Shown here: positions 1 to 5,536 of the stretch, one piece after another
Position numbering within the stretch: position 1 is the stretch's first letter
Layout: each line of letters starts with the position of its first letter
Assembly: GCA_964614095.1 (NCBI GenBank)
Contig: CAZTJO010000044.1
Coordinates: 1-11,453, forward strand
DNA length: 11,453 bases
DNA from: CAZWKX01 sp964614095
GTDB taxonomy: Bacteria > Actinomycetota > Acidimicrobiia > Spongiisociales > UBA11373
Reading direction: 5' to 3'
Position numbers and translations under genes: made by a program
The notes under the pieces: model-generated
Database searches by the model: none
What the model saw: only the letters and a program-made list of their open reading frames with translations
What the model was told of the DNA's origin: nothing

Positions 1-140
1 CGTACGTAGCGGTGTCGCCGATACGCTAGCAGTTGGCGACCGGCACCAATACCCAGACTGCCCAACAGCACCGGGCAAAAAGCACCCAGCGTCAGACGCC
101 ACAGAGCCGAAGCGATGCCCTGTGCAACACCGCCCGAGAG

Positions 141-881
141 GTGATAGCGGGAAAGAAGCGAAGGGCCGTGCCACGGTTTTCGACGGCTGCGCTGATCCTC
201 TCTGCAGCGGCGGCTACCGCCGGCTGCGGCGGCAGCAACAGCGGCTTTGCCCCCACCAGCGCCGTGGAGAACACAACCACAATCACCGCCGATACCACCA
301 CGACGGTGACACCGCCCACCCAGGCCCCGGCCGCCGCCGCCGCGGCCCCCGCCACGACTGCCGAGCCCACTCCCGAGCCCACGCTGGGGCCCCCACCGCT
401 GTCGCTGATGTTCTGGCCCGACGGCCTCGCCATCACCATGTTCGGCGACGACCCCACCACGGCGATAGCCGGCGTCCAGGCCTACCTCGGCTTCCTACCC
501 ACCTTCGACAGCGGCTGGGTTGGACCGCTGGAATACGGCGTCTGCCCCGGCACCGATTATCGGCACGTCGTCTTCGACGGGCTCACCCTCCAGTTCACCG
601 ACGCCGGGTACTTCGCCCCCGACGGCGCCAGGGGGCTCTTCGGCTACATGTGCAACGGGTCGCCATTCGGCCTCACCGTCGGCCTCGACGTGGGCAACAC
701 CCTGGCCGACCTGCTCGCCGCCTACCCCGGCGCATCGGTGTTCACCGGTGATCCCCATTTCGGCACGACCTTCCGAGTCGACTACCCGGGAACACACGAA
801 CAGCTCTGGGGCGTGCTGACCGGTGACGCCATGGGTGACACGATCGAGCAGGTTCACGGCGGCTGGGGCGACGGCGAGTAG
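141..881 (+). CDS. Secreted lipoprotein of unknown function, Thr/Pro/Ala-rich linker
   Basis: I do not recognise the family. From the GTG at 141 the protein is 246 aa. It opens with a basic n-region (KKRR), then a hydrophobic stretch and a lipobox-like TAGC with the anchor Cys at residue 29, so it is probably exported and lipidated. Residues 44-85 form a disordered Thr/Pro/Ala linker. Residues 86-246 form a compact domain with two cysteines (135 and 171) and a GLDVGNTLADLLAAYPG segment at 181-197. That pattern of Gly, then 'GxTxxdLxxxYP', recurs in small actinobacterial surface domains. The open frame reaches back to a TTG at 33, but that would put about 45 polar residues before the signal peptide. 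The GTG at 168 (behind GAAGGG) is an equally possible start. A metallo-beta-lactamase lipoprotein follows 49 bp downstream on the same strand. The lipoprotein call is firm; the function is unknown. Confidence 0.75.
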   Translation: MIAGKKRRAVPRFSTAALILSAAAATAGCGGSNSGFAPTSAVENTTTITADTTTTVTPPTQAPAAAAAAPATTAEPTPEPTLGPPPLSLMFWPDGLAITMFGDDPTTAIAGVQAYLGFLPTFDSGWVGPLEYGVCPGTDYRHVVFDGLTLQFTDAGYFAPDGARGLFGYMCNGSPFGLTVGLDVGNTLADLLAAYPGASVFTGDPHFGTTFRVDYPGTHEQLWGVLTGDAMGDTIEQVHGGWGDGE

Positions 882-894
882 AACCCGCCTGCGG

Positions 895-921
895 TTGCGT
901 AAACCCCAGCACCGATAGCAT
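895..921 (+). promoter_or_regulatory. Possible promoter for the metallo-beta-lactamase, near-leaderless
   Basis: TTGCGT (895-900) and TAGCAT (916-921) are separated by 15 bp and resemble -35 and -10 boxes. Transcription would then begin about 3 bp before the ATG at 931. That would fit the absence of a Shine-Dalgarno sequence there, since leaderless mRNAs are common in Actinomycetota. The spacing is short and the match is weak, so this is only suggestive. Confidence 0.25.
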
Positions 922-930
922 CGTCACCCA

Positions 931-1836
931 ATGAGAATTCAATCCCAACTCCTGAAGCTTCTCCTTCTGTTGACCGTCGCCTTCTTCGGCGCCTGTGGAG
1001 GAACTCAATCCGCCGAACCCGCCTCTACGTCCGTTGCCGTCCCCGCAGAGCCCACCTCGACGACAGACACCGCGAACACGACGACGGAGACCTTCGCCCC
1101 CACAAGCTTCGACATCGATGACGACACGACCGTGCGTGAGGTCGCCGAGGGCATTTTCGTCGTGACCCACTCCTTCCCCTGGCCGGCCAACTCGATGATC
1201 GTCGAGATGAAGAACGGCGAGATGGTGCTGGTCGACACTCCCTACACGCCGGAGGCCACAGAGGCCGTGCTGGCGTGGCTCGGAGGTCGGCTCGGTACCC
1301 GCGAGATCACCGCCATCAACACCGGCTTCCACGTCGACAACCTGGGAGGCAACGAGTACCTCATCAGCGCCGGCATTCCGGTCTACGGATCCGAGAAAAC
1401 GGTGGCGCTCATCGAGGAGCGGGGCGAGGCGACCCGAGCGGTCATCCTGGACTGGCTGCAGGATCCCGCCGATGCACGGTTCCACGATGCCTTCGCCGGT
1501 TTGACCTTCGTAGATCCCAACCATCTGTTCACCCTCGAAGATGGCCTCAAGCTTCGGTTCGGCGACCAGACGGTGGAGGTCTACTTCCCCGGACCGACCC
1601 ACTCCCCCGACAATGTTGTTGTCTATTTCCCCGACCGCCGGCTGCTGTTCGGCGGGTGCATGGTCCTCGCCGGCGACAGCGTCGGGAATACCTCCGACGC
1701 CGATCTCGAGGCTTGGCCCATTTCGATCGAGAACCTGTACCGCTTCGACGTCGACATCGTGGTGCCCGGACACGGTGATCGTCTCGACCCCGGCCTCCTG
1801 GATAACACGCTCGAGGTGCTCACCGGTTCTAGCTAG
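931..1836 (+). CDS. Lipoprotein metallo-beta-lactamase, subclass B1/B2-like, with first zinc histidine replaced by Gly
   Basis: A 301-aa metallo-hydrolase of the beta-lactamase fold, predicted to be anchored outside the cytoplasmic membrane. Residues 1-22 are a lipoprotein signal peptide (lipobox FGAC, anchor Cys22), and 23-60 are a Thr-rich linker. The catalytic domain runs from about 66 to 298. In standard class-B numbering the second-site ligands are present: Asp120 (D136), Cys221 (C243, in FGGCMV) and His263 (H281, in VVPGHG). His118 (H134) and His196 (H224, in GPTHSPDN) are also present. Position 116 is Gly (G132, in INTGFHVDNLGGN), where B1 enzymes have His and B2 enzymes have Asn. Position 121 is Asn and the usual Lys224 is Leu246. 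The Asn233 region (VGNTSDAD) and the C-terminal SIEN and GLL..TL segments are strikingly B1-like, recalling BcII and CphA. NDM-1 is a precedent for a lipidated B1 enzyme. Family confidence is high; beta-lactam hydrolysis is unproven. Confidence 0.9.
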   Translation: MRIQSQLLKLLLLLTVAFFGACGGTQSAEPASTSVAVPAEPTSTTDTANTTTETFAPTSFDIDDDTTVREVAEGIFVVTHSFPWPANSMIVEMKNGEMVLVDTPYTPEATEAVLAWLGGRLGTREITAINTGFHVDNLGGNEYLISAGIPVYGSEKTVALIEERGEATRAVILDWLQDPADARFHDAFAGLTFVDPNHLFTLEDGLKLRFGDQTVEVYFPGPTHSPDNVVVYFPDRRLLFGGCMVLAGDSVGNTSDADLEAWPISIENLYRFDVDIVVPGHGDRLDPGLLDNTLEVLTGSS

Positions 1837-1873
1837 GCAGGCCGAAGAGTCCCGCCTCTTTCTCTGGGGACCC

Positions 1874-2227
1874 CTACCCGGCTTCAGCCTCCCAGCAGAT
1901 GCACATCTCGTTGCCCTCAGGGTCCTGGAGAACGTTGAAGTCCGACTCCCGCCGAATCACCCTGCCGCCCAACTCCACGAGGCGCTCCTCGAAGGCGGCC
2001 ACTTCGCCGCCGTCGACGAACACGTCAAAGTGCACACGGTTCTTGATGGTCTTCGTCTCAGGAACCTGCTGGAACCAGATGAGTGGCCCCTCTCCCTTGG
2101 GATCGACCAGGTCGACGGACCCATCGTTGGACTCGACCGCCCTGTAGCCGAACGCCTCTGCCCAAAACGGCCACAGCGCGCTCGGGTCGTTGGCATCGAT
2201 GCAGATCTGGTAGCTCTTCTCCACCAT
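1874..2227 (-). CDS. VOC superfamily (glyoxalase/bleomycin-resistance-like) protein
   Basis: A 117-aa cytoplasmic protein with the paired beta-alpha-beta-beta-beta layout of the vicinal oxygen chelate fold, closest in feel to the actinobacterial Glyoxalase_6-type proteins. The first half begins with YQICIDANDPSALWPFWAEA, a typical first strand and helix. The second half begins at RVHFDVFV (about 64-71) and ends with LQDPEGNEMCI (about 100-110), the usual final strand, whose Glu107 and the earlier His66 are at plausible metal-ligand positions. The ATG at 2227 is chosen because GGAGG lies 6-7 bp upstream and the fold starts at once. An upstream extension in the same frame is Arg/Pro-rich and implausible. 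The gene is convergent with the metallo-beta-lactamase (37 bp apart) and divergent from the acyltransferase. Substrate unknown; many such proteins are uncharacterised. Confidence 0.85.
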   Translation of the reverse strand: MVEKSYQICIDANDPSALWPFWAEAFGYRAVESNDGSVDLVDPKGEGPLIWFQQVPETKTIKNRVHFDVFVDGGEVAAFEERLVELGGRVIRRESDFNVLQDPEGNEMCICWEAEAG

Positions 2228-2246
2228 CTGCAACCTCCACTGCTCC

Positions 2247-2260
2247 ACTCGTCGACGAGT
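2247..2260. promoter_or_regulatory. 14-bp perfect palindrome upstream of the VOC gene
   Basis: ACTCGTCGACGAGT reads identically on both strands. It lies 20 bp upstream of the VOC start codon, inside the divergent VOC/acyltransferase intergenic region. The size and place suit a dimeric repressor operator, but no second copy was found in the window. Confidence 0.35.
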
Positions 2261-2265
2261 ATGAC

Positions 2266-2324
2266 ACCTTGGAGCGAGCGATGGCGGCGCCCCCGACACC
2301 CGCCCGAGCGGGTCCCTCCAAGGT
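2266..2324. repeat. Nested inverted repeats in divergent intergenic region
   Basis: The outer arms ACCTTGGAG (2266-2274) and CTCCAAGGT (2316-2324) are perfect 9-bp inverted repeats. An inner hairpin ACCCGC-CCGA-GCGGGT lies at 2298-2313. Together they occupy most of the space between the VOC gene and the plsY-like gene. They could be paired operator half-sites or an RNA structure in the 5' leader of either gene. Confidence 0.4.
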
Positions 2325-2364
2325 TCCCTAGAGTGCGGGCGACGAGCCGAGCGGGGAGACGGCA

Positions 2365-2979
2365 GTGGACACGGTGGTAGCAGGTGCCGGTGCTGCAATT
2401 ATCTCGTATCTGCTGGGCTCGATTCCATCGGCCTACCTGATCGGGCGGTTTGTCGCCGGCATCGACGTCCGCAAGGAGGGCGAAGGAAACGTCGGGGCAC
2501 GCAACGTGTTCCACGAGGTCGGACCCGGATGGGGCATCGCCGTTTCTTTGCTCGACCTCGGCAAAGGCGCCACGGTTGCGCTGATGTTCCGGGGCGGCCC
2601 GACATGGCAGCTCGCCGTGGCCGGCACGTTTCTGGTCTTCGGCCACGCCTATCCCATCTGGCTCCGCTTCCACGGGGGCAAGGGACTTGCCGCCGCCGGC
2701 GGCTTCACCATCGCACTCACGCCGTGGAGTGCCCTCGCCGGGACATGCGCCGCGGGCCCGGTGTGGCTGGCGACCCGCCGCTTCCTGCCCACCCTGATCA
2801 CAATGGCGGTGACCACGTTCCTGGTCGCCCCCTTTGCTGGAGTCCCATGGGCCCACATCGGCGTGGCCTTCGGCGCATTCCTCCTGGTGGCCGCCAAGCG
2901 GGTCCTGGACGAACCACGCATGAGGCGCATCGAGGCTCAGACCGGCTGGGACCGGGAGCGAGGTGGCAGCCGGCCATGA
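2365..2979 (+). CDS. plsY: PlsY-like glycerol-3-phosphate acyltransferase family membrane protein, atypical active site
   Basis: PlsY uses acyl-phosphate to acylate sn-glycerol-3-phosphate in the membrane, the first step of phospholipid synthesis. This 204-aa polytopic protein has the family's usual length and landmarks: LLGSIPSAYLIGR (16-28), DVR...GNVGARNVF (34-49), LDLGKG (63-68) and GHAYPIWLRFHGGKGLA (93-109, with the conserved Lys106). It is atypical elsewhere. The family's GSGN serine is Glu40, the following ATN threonine is Arg46, and the C-terminal H-x-x-N motif is absent (KRVLDEPRMRR at 168-178). In other PlsY proteins these residues contact substrate or are needed for activity. The start is a GTG with GGGGAG about 8 bp upstream. 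The stop overlaps the next gene's ATG. It may be a divergent acyltransferase paralogue rather than the housekeeping enzyme. Confidence 0.85.
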   Translation: MDTVVAGAGAAIISYLLGSIPSAYLIGRFVAGIDVRKEGEGNVGARNVFHEVGPGWGIAVSLLDLGKGATVALMFRGGPTWQLAVAGTFLVFGHAYPIWLRFHGGKGLAAAGGFTIALTPWSALAGTCAAGPVWLATRRFLPTLITMAVTTFLVAPFAGVPWAHIGVAFGAFLLVAAKRVLDEPRMRRIEAQTGWDRERGGSRP

Positions 2980-4112
2980 GCTGGGACTTCCTCCTCAATT
3001 CGGTGCTCACCTGGATTCTGATTCTGCAACTGGCACTCATTCTGTGGAACCAACGGGTGATGCGCCGCCCGCAGCCGTACGTGTGGGACGAGGGAGCGCC
3101 CCTGGTGAGCGTGCTTGTGCCGGCCCGGGATGAAGAGGAGTTGGTCGGCGAGTGCATCGAGAGGCTGTTGGCTCAGGACTACCCGAACCTGGAGATCATC
3201 GTCCTCGATGATGACTCGAACGATGCCACCAACGCCATAGCCGCCGGCTTCCAGGATCCCCGGGTGCGGCTGGTGTCCGGCAGAGCCCTGCCCCTGGGCT
3301 GGACCGGGAAGAATTGGGCCTGCCATCAACTGTCCTTGCTCGCCGCCGGCAAACTGCTGTGTTTTGTCGACGCCGACACACTGCTCGAGCCGGGCGCCAT
3401 CTCTGCGGCGGCCGGCCGTCTCCACGAGGAAAGGGCAGGGCTCGTCTCGCTGCTGCCCCGCTCCAAACCGGAGTCGGTAAGCGCAGCAGTGCTGCTGCCG
3501 ATGGTCACTCATGCCCTGCTGGGCCTGTTCCCCGCCTACCTGGTCCACAGCTCGCGTTTCCCCAGTGTGGCAGTCGCCATCGGCCCATTCATCATGGTGA
3601 CGCGCGATGCCTACCGCGCCGCCGGCGGCCACGCCGCCAACCCTGAGTCCATCGTCGACGACGTTGATCTGAGCCGCAACGTCAAGATGGCCCACTATCC
3701 GGTGCGCCTCGCCAACGGCACCGATCTGGTGCAGACCCGCTGGTACGGCAAACTCGGAGACATCTGGCAGGGCTTCTCGAAGAATGCCTACGGCGGCATC
3801 GGCTACAACGCCCTGTTCGGTTTGGCGATTGTCTTGGTGGCCATGCCTCTGCTGGTGACTCCGTTCTGGCGAGTCTGCCTGGGACTCTGGAATGGGCATG
3901 TGCCCGCGGTGGCGCTGCGGCAGCTCATCCTGCTGCTGGCCGGCCGGGCTCTCACCGCACATCTGGGCCGAGACCGGCAATGGGCCACGCCGCTGCACGC
4001 ACTGACGGTCGCCTTCTGGGGCACAACGCTGGCCTGGTCGATGACGCTGTCTTCGACCGGCCGCCCGGTGATGTGGAAAGGCCGGGATACCGTCACCCGG
4101 CCCGCCGACTAG
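2976..4112 (+). CDS. GT2 membrane glycosyltransferase, HpnB/CrtQ-like
   Basis: A 378-aa GT-A-fold family 2 glycosyltransferase. One N-terminal membrane helix (about 5-24) precedes the catalytic domain. The domain has the nucleotide-binding start VSVLVPARDEEE (44-55), LDDDSNDAT (77-85), the metal-binding VDAD (131-134) and a probable catalytic-base region IVDDVDL (226-232). Two or three membrane helices follow, at about 279-300, 312-330 and 341-358. The GWTGKNWACHQL segment (108-119) and the terminal VMWKGR (365-370) are typical of the group with hopanoid-associated HpnB and carotenoid glycosyltransferase CrtQ. The acceptor is therefore probably a membrane lipid such as a carotenoid, hopanoid or glycerolipid, but it cannot be told from sequence. 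The ATG overlaps the acyltransferase stop (ATGA at 2976-2979), so translation is probably coupled. The frame is open well upstream, but that part is the acyltransferase read in another frame. Confidence 0.88.
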   Translation: MSWDFLLNSVLTWILILQLALILWNQRVMRRPQPYVWDEGAPLVSVLVPARDEEELVGECIERLLAQDYPNLEIIVLDDDSNDATNAIAAGFQDPRVRLVSGRALPLGWTGKNWACHQLSLLAAGKLLCFVDADTLLEPGAISAAAGRLHEERAGLVSLLPRSKPESVSAAVLLPMVTHALLGLFPAYLVHSSRFPSVAVAIGPFIMVTRDAYRAAGGHAANPESIVDDVDLSRNVKMAHYPVRLANGTDLVQTRWYGKLGDIWQGFSKNAYGGIGYNALFGLAIVLVAMPLLVTPFWRVCLGLWNGHVPAVALRQLILLLAGRALTAHLGRDRQWATPLHALTVAFWGTTLAWSMTLSSTGRPVMWKGRDTVTRPAD

Positions 4113-4121
4113 CGGCCCCGT

Positions 4122-4754
4122 TCACCAGCCGACCGGCTCCACGCCCAACGATGCAATCTCTGCGGCTTCCACCCAGTTCTCGTGCGCCTCGTTGACCGCC
4201 GCAACCGCCACCACCAGCGCCGCCGACGGGTCGGCCCACCACCAGCCGAGGGCTGCATTGAGTGCCAGCCCGGCCAGAGTGGCAGTAGCAAGGATGCCGT
4301 CGAGAAACGTCATGGTCGCCTCCGAATGAAGTGGAGCCGAATCGAGGCCATCGGCGACGCGTCTTTTCACCGCGGCAAGAGAGAACATGACCACTGCGGT
4401 GACCGCCAGATAGGCGATGCCCCAAGGAGATTCCCCAGGCTGCCTTCCGGCCACAAGATCTCGAATACCTGCCACCGCCAGTGCCAGCGCCAGGGTCAAA
4501 AAGGCCCCAGACACGAGCCGGAGCGCTCGGGACGTCCTTTCAGGGTGCTCGATCTGGTGACCGCCGGCTAGGTGCCACACCACCACCAGCGAGGCGAATA
4601 CCTCGATAAGCGAGTCGACGCCGAAGCCCACCAATGCCAACGAGCCGGCGGCTACACCAAGGCCGATGGTGAGCGCGGCCTCACCCAGGTTCCATCCGAT
4701 GGTGGTGTACTCGAGGCGCAGGGCGCGGCGCTGCAGGCGGGCACGGTCGTTCAT
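4122..4754 (-). CDS. Cation-efflux (CDF)-like membrane protein
   Basis: A 210-aa polytopic membrane protein with the layout of the cation diffusion facilitator transmembrane domain and no C-terminal cytoplasmic metal-binding domain. About five to six hydrophobic helices lie at roughly 20-40, 45-63, 80-98, 110-128, 148-168 and 172-188. The second helix has GFGVDSLIEVFAS (43-55), giving Asp47 and Glu51 as possible ligands. The fifth has Glu145 and Asp152 in place of the classic H-x-x-x-D. GWWWADPSAAL (170-180) is characteristic of this actinobacterial and proteobacterial CDF-like subgroup. The substrate is probably a divalent metal, but none of the usual His ligands is in place. The gene is convergent with the glycosyltransferase (9 bp gap) and divergent from the flavodoxin gene. 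No clear SD precedes the ATG. Confidence 0.82.
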   Translation of the reverse strand: MNDRARLQRRALRLEYTTIGWNLGEAALTIGLGVAAGSLALVGFGVDSLIEVFASLVVVWHLAGGHQIEHPERTSRALRLVSGAFLTLALALAVAGIRDLVAGRQPGESPWGIAYLAVTAVVMFSLAAVKRRVADGLDSAPLHSEATMTFLDGILATATLAGLALNAALGWWWADPSAALVVAVAAVNEAHENWVEAAEIASLGVEPVGW

Positions 4755-4808
4755 AGATGGCGGATGTTGCCACGCTCGGCGTGCTGAAGAGGCGCGCCGC
4801 GCCGGCTG

Positions 4809-4836
4809 CGGCGAATCTTGCGGTTATGGTTCGCCG
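4809..4836. repeat. Inverted repeat (7-bp arms) in the CDF/flavodoxin divergent region
   Basis: CGGCGAA (4809-4815) and TTCGCCG (4830-4836) are perfectly complementary around a 14-nt spacer. A regulatory dyad or a transcript hairpin is possible. There is no independent support for its function. Confidence 0.3.
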
Positions 4837-4854
4837 TCATCAGGCCATACGCCC

Positions 4855-4889
4855 CCGGCGAGTCGACGCCGGAGGCTGCCGACGATAAT
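4855..4889 (+). promoter_or_regulatory. Candidate promoter with overlapping dyad for the flavodoxin gene
   Basis: GTCGAC (4862-4867) and GATAAT (4884-4889), 16 bp apart, resemble -35 and -10 boxes placed about 30 bp upstream of the flavodoxin ATG. The perfect dyad CCGGCG-AGTCGA-CGCCGG (4855-4872) covers the putative -35 box, as an operator would. Matches to consensus are modest. Confidence 0.3.
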
Positions 4890-4918
4890 GAGCACAGGAC
4901 TGAAGAAGGGAGTACCCG

Positions 4919-5428
4919 ATGCGGGCGCTGGTGGTCTACGAGTCGATATTCGGCAATACAGAAAAGATCGCCAGGGTGATAGCCGACGGCCTCGCCGCCC
5001 GGATGAGTGCCGAAGCCGTGGAAGTGGGTGTCGCTCCCAAGTCCATAGGTGAAGATGTCGCCCTGCTAGTGATTGGCGGCCCGACCCACGCCTGGGGAAT
5101 GAGCCGGCAGGGATCACGCCAAGGAGCCATCAAGGACGCCACTCAGAGCCCCGTCTCTGCGGGGATTGGTGTACGCGACTGGCTCGGCGCCATCGACAAA
5201 GGGTCGAAGACCGCCGTCGCCACCTTCGACACACGGTTCAACAAACCCCGCTGGCTCACCGGCTCGGCGGCGCGCTCCGCCCAGAAGCAACTCCGGCGCC
5301 TTGGCTTTCGTATTGCCGCCCCCGCCGAGAGCTTTTTTGTGGCCGGATCGACCGGCCCGCTGGAAGACGGTGAGATGAAACGCGCCCGCCGCTGGGGCGA
5401 AGAACTGGCAGCCAAGGTGGCCGGATAG
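4919..5428 (+). CDS. Flavodoxin-family protein
   Basis: A 169-aa cytoplasmic protein with the flavodoxin fold. The FMN phosphate-binding loop is YESIFGNTEKIA (7-18), right after the first strand. The second landmark, VIGGPTHAWGMS (51-62), is the loop that packs against the isoalloxazine ring. Length is normal for flavodoxin-like electron carriers or small flavin-dependent reductases. The middle (65-85) carries an insert-like stretch rich in Gln/Ser and Gly. The start is well supported: AAGGGAG lies 6 bp upstream of the ATG. The gene stands alone, divergent from the CDF-like gene. The redox partner is not evident from the neighbours. Confidence 0.88.
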   Translation: MRALVVYESIFGNTEKIARVIADGLAARMSAEAVEVGVAPKSIGEDVALLVIGGPTHAWGMSRQGSRQGAIKDATQSPVSAGIGVRDWLGAIDKGSKTAVATFDTRFNKPRWLTGSAARSAQKQLRRLGFRIAAPAESFFVAGSTGPLEDGEMKRARRWGEELAAKVAG

Positions 5429-5449
5429 CAGCGGCACACGTTATGCATT

Positions 5450-5534
5450 CTGCATTCTCAGGAGCATTCAGAGTTCAGAGTCGGTGTTTCGCGATCTAAA
5501 ATCTGAATTCTGCCCTCTGCATTCTGCGGAGCAT
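5450..5534. repeat. Degenerate 7-mer and direct-repeat cluster between convergent genes
   Basis: Two 18-bp copies, CTGCATTCTCAGGAGCAT (5450-5467) and CTGCATTCTGCGGAGCAT (5517-5534), match at 16 of 18 positions and lie 67 bp apart. The second copy belongs to four tandem heptamers starting with CTG (5503-5530). The stretch is visibly more AT-rich than the flanking genes and fills most of the 108-bp spacer between the flavodoxin and ABC permease stop codons. Confidence 0.55.
5469..5512. terminator. Possible bidirectional hairpin terminator
   Basis: CAGAGTTCAGA (5469-5479) pairs with TCTGAATTCTG (5502-5512) over 11 bp, with one G-T wobble and a 22-nt loop. It sits between convergent stop codons, where a two-way terminator is expected. 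It lacks a U-tract, so intrinsic termination is uncertain. Confidence 0.35.
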
Positions 5535-5536
5535 CG

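Noticed and set aside
14..40. GTCGCC/GGCGAC inverted repeat at the window start
   Set aside because: Only 6-bp arms with a 15-nt loop and no flanking gene end visible; not distinguishable from chance in GC-rich DNA.
742..1773. Long minus-strand open frame opposite the metallo-beta-lactamase
   Set aside because: The plus strand codes a clear B1-like enzyme here; the antisense translation is Gly/Arg/Val-rich with no domain, as expected from GC-rich shadow frames.
1844..1871. Weak stems between the convergent metallo-beta-lactamase and VOC genes as a terminator
   Set aside because: Best stems are 5-6 bp with a wobble and no U-tract; too weak to call.
2937..3998. 353-codon minus-strand frame opposite the glycosyltransferase
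   Set aside because: Mirror of a well-supported GT2 gene with full motifs; the translation is low-complexity and has no recognisable features.
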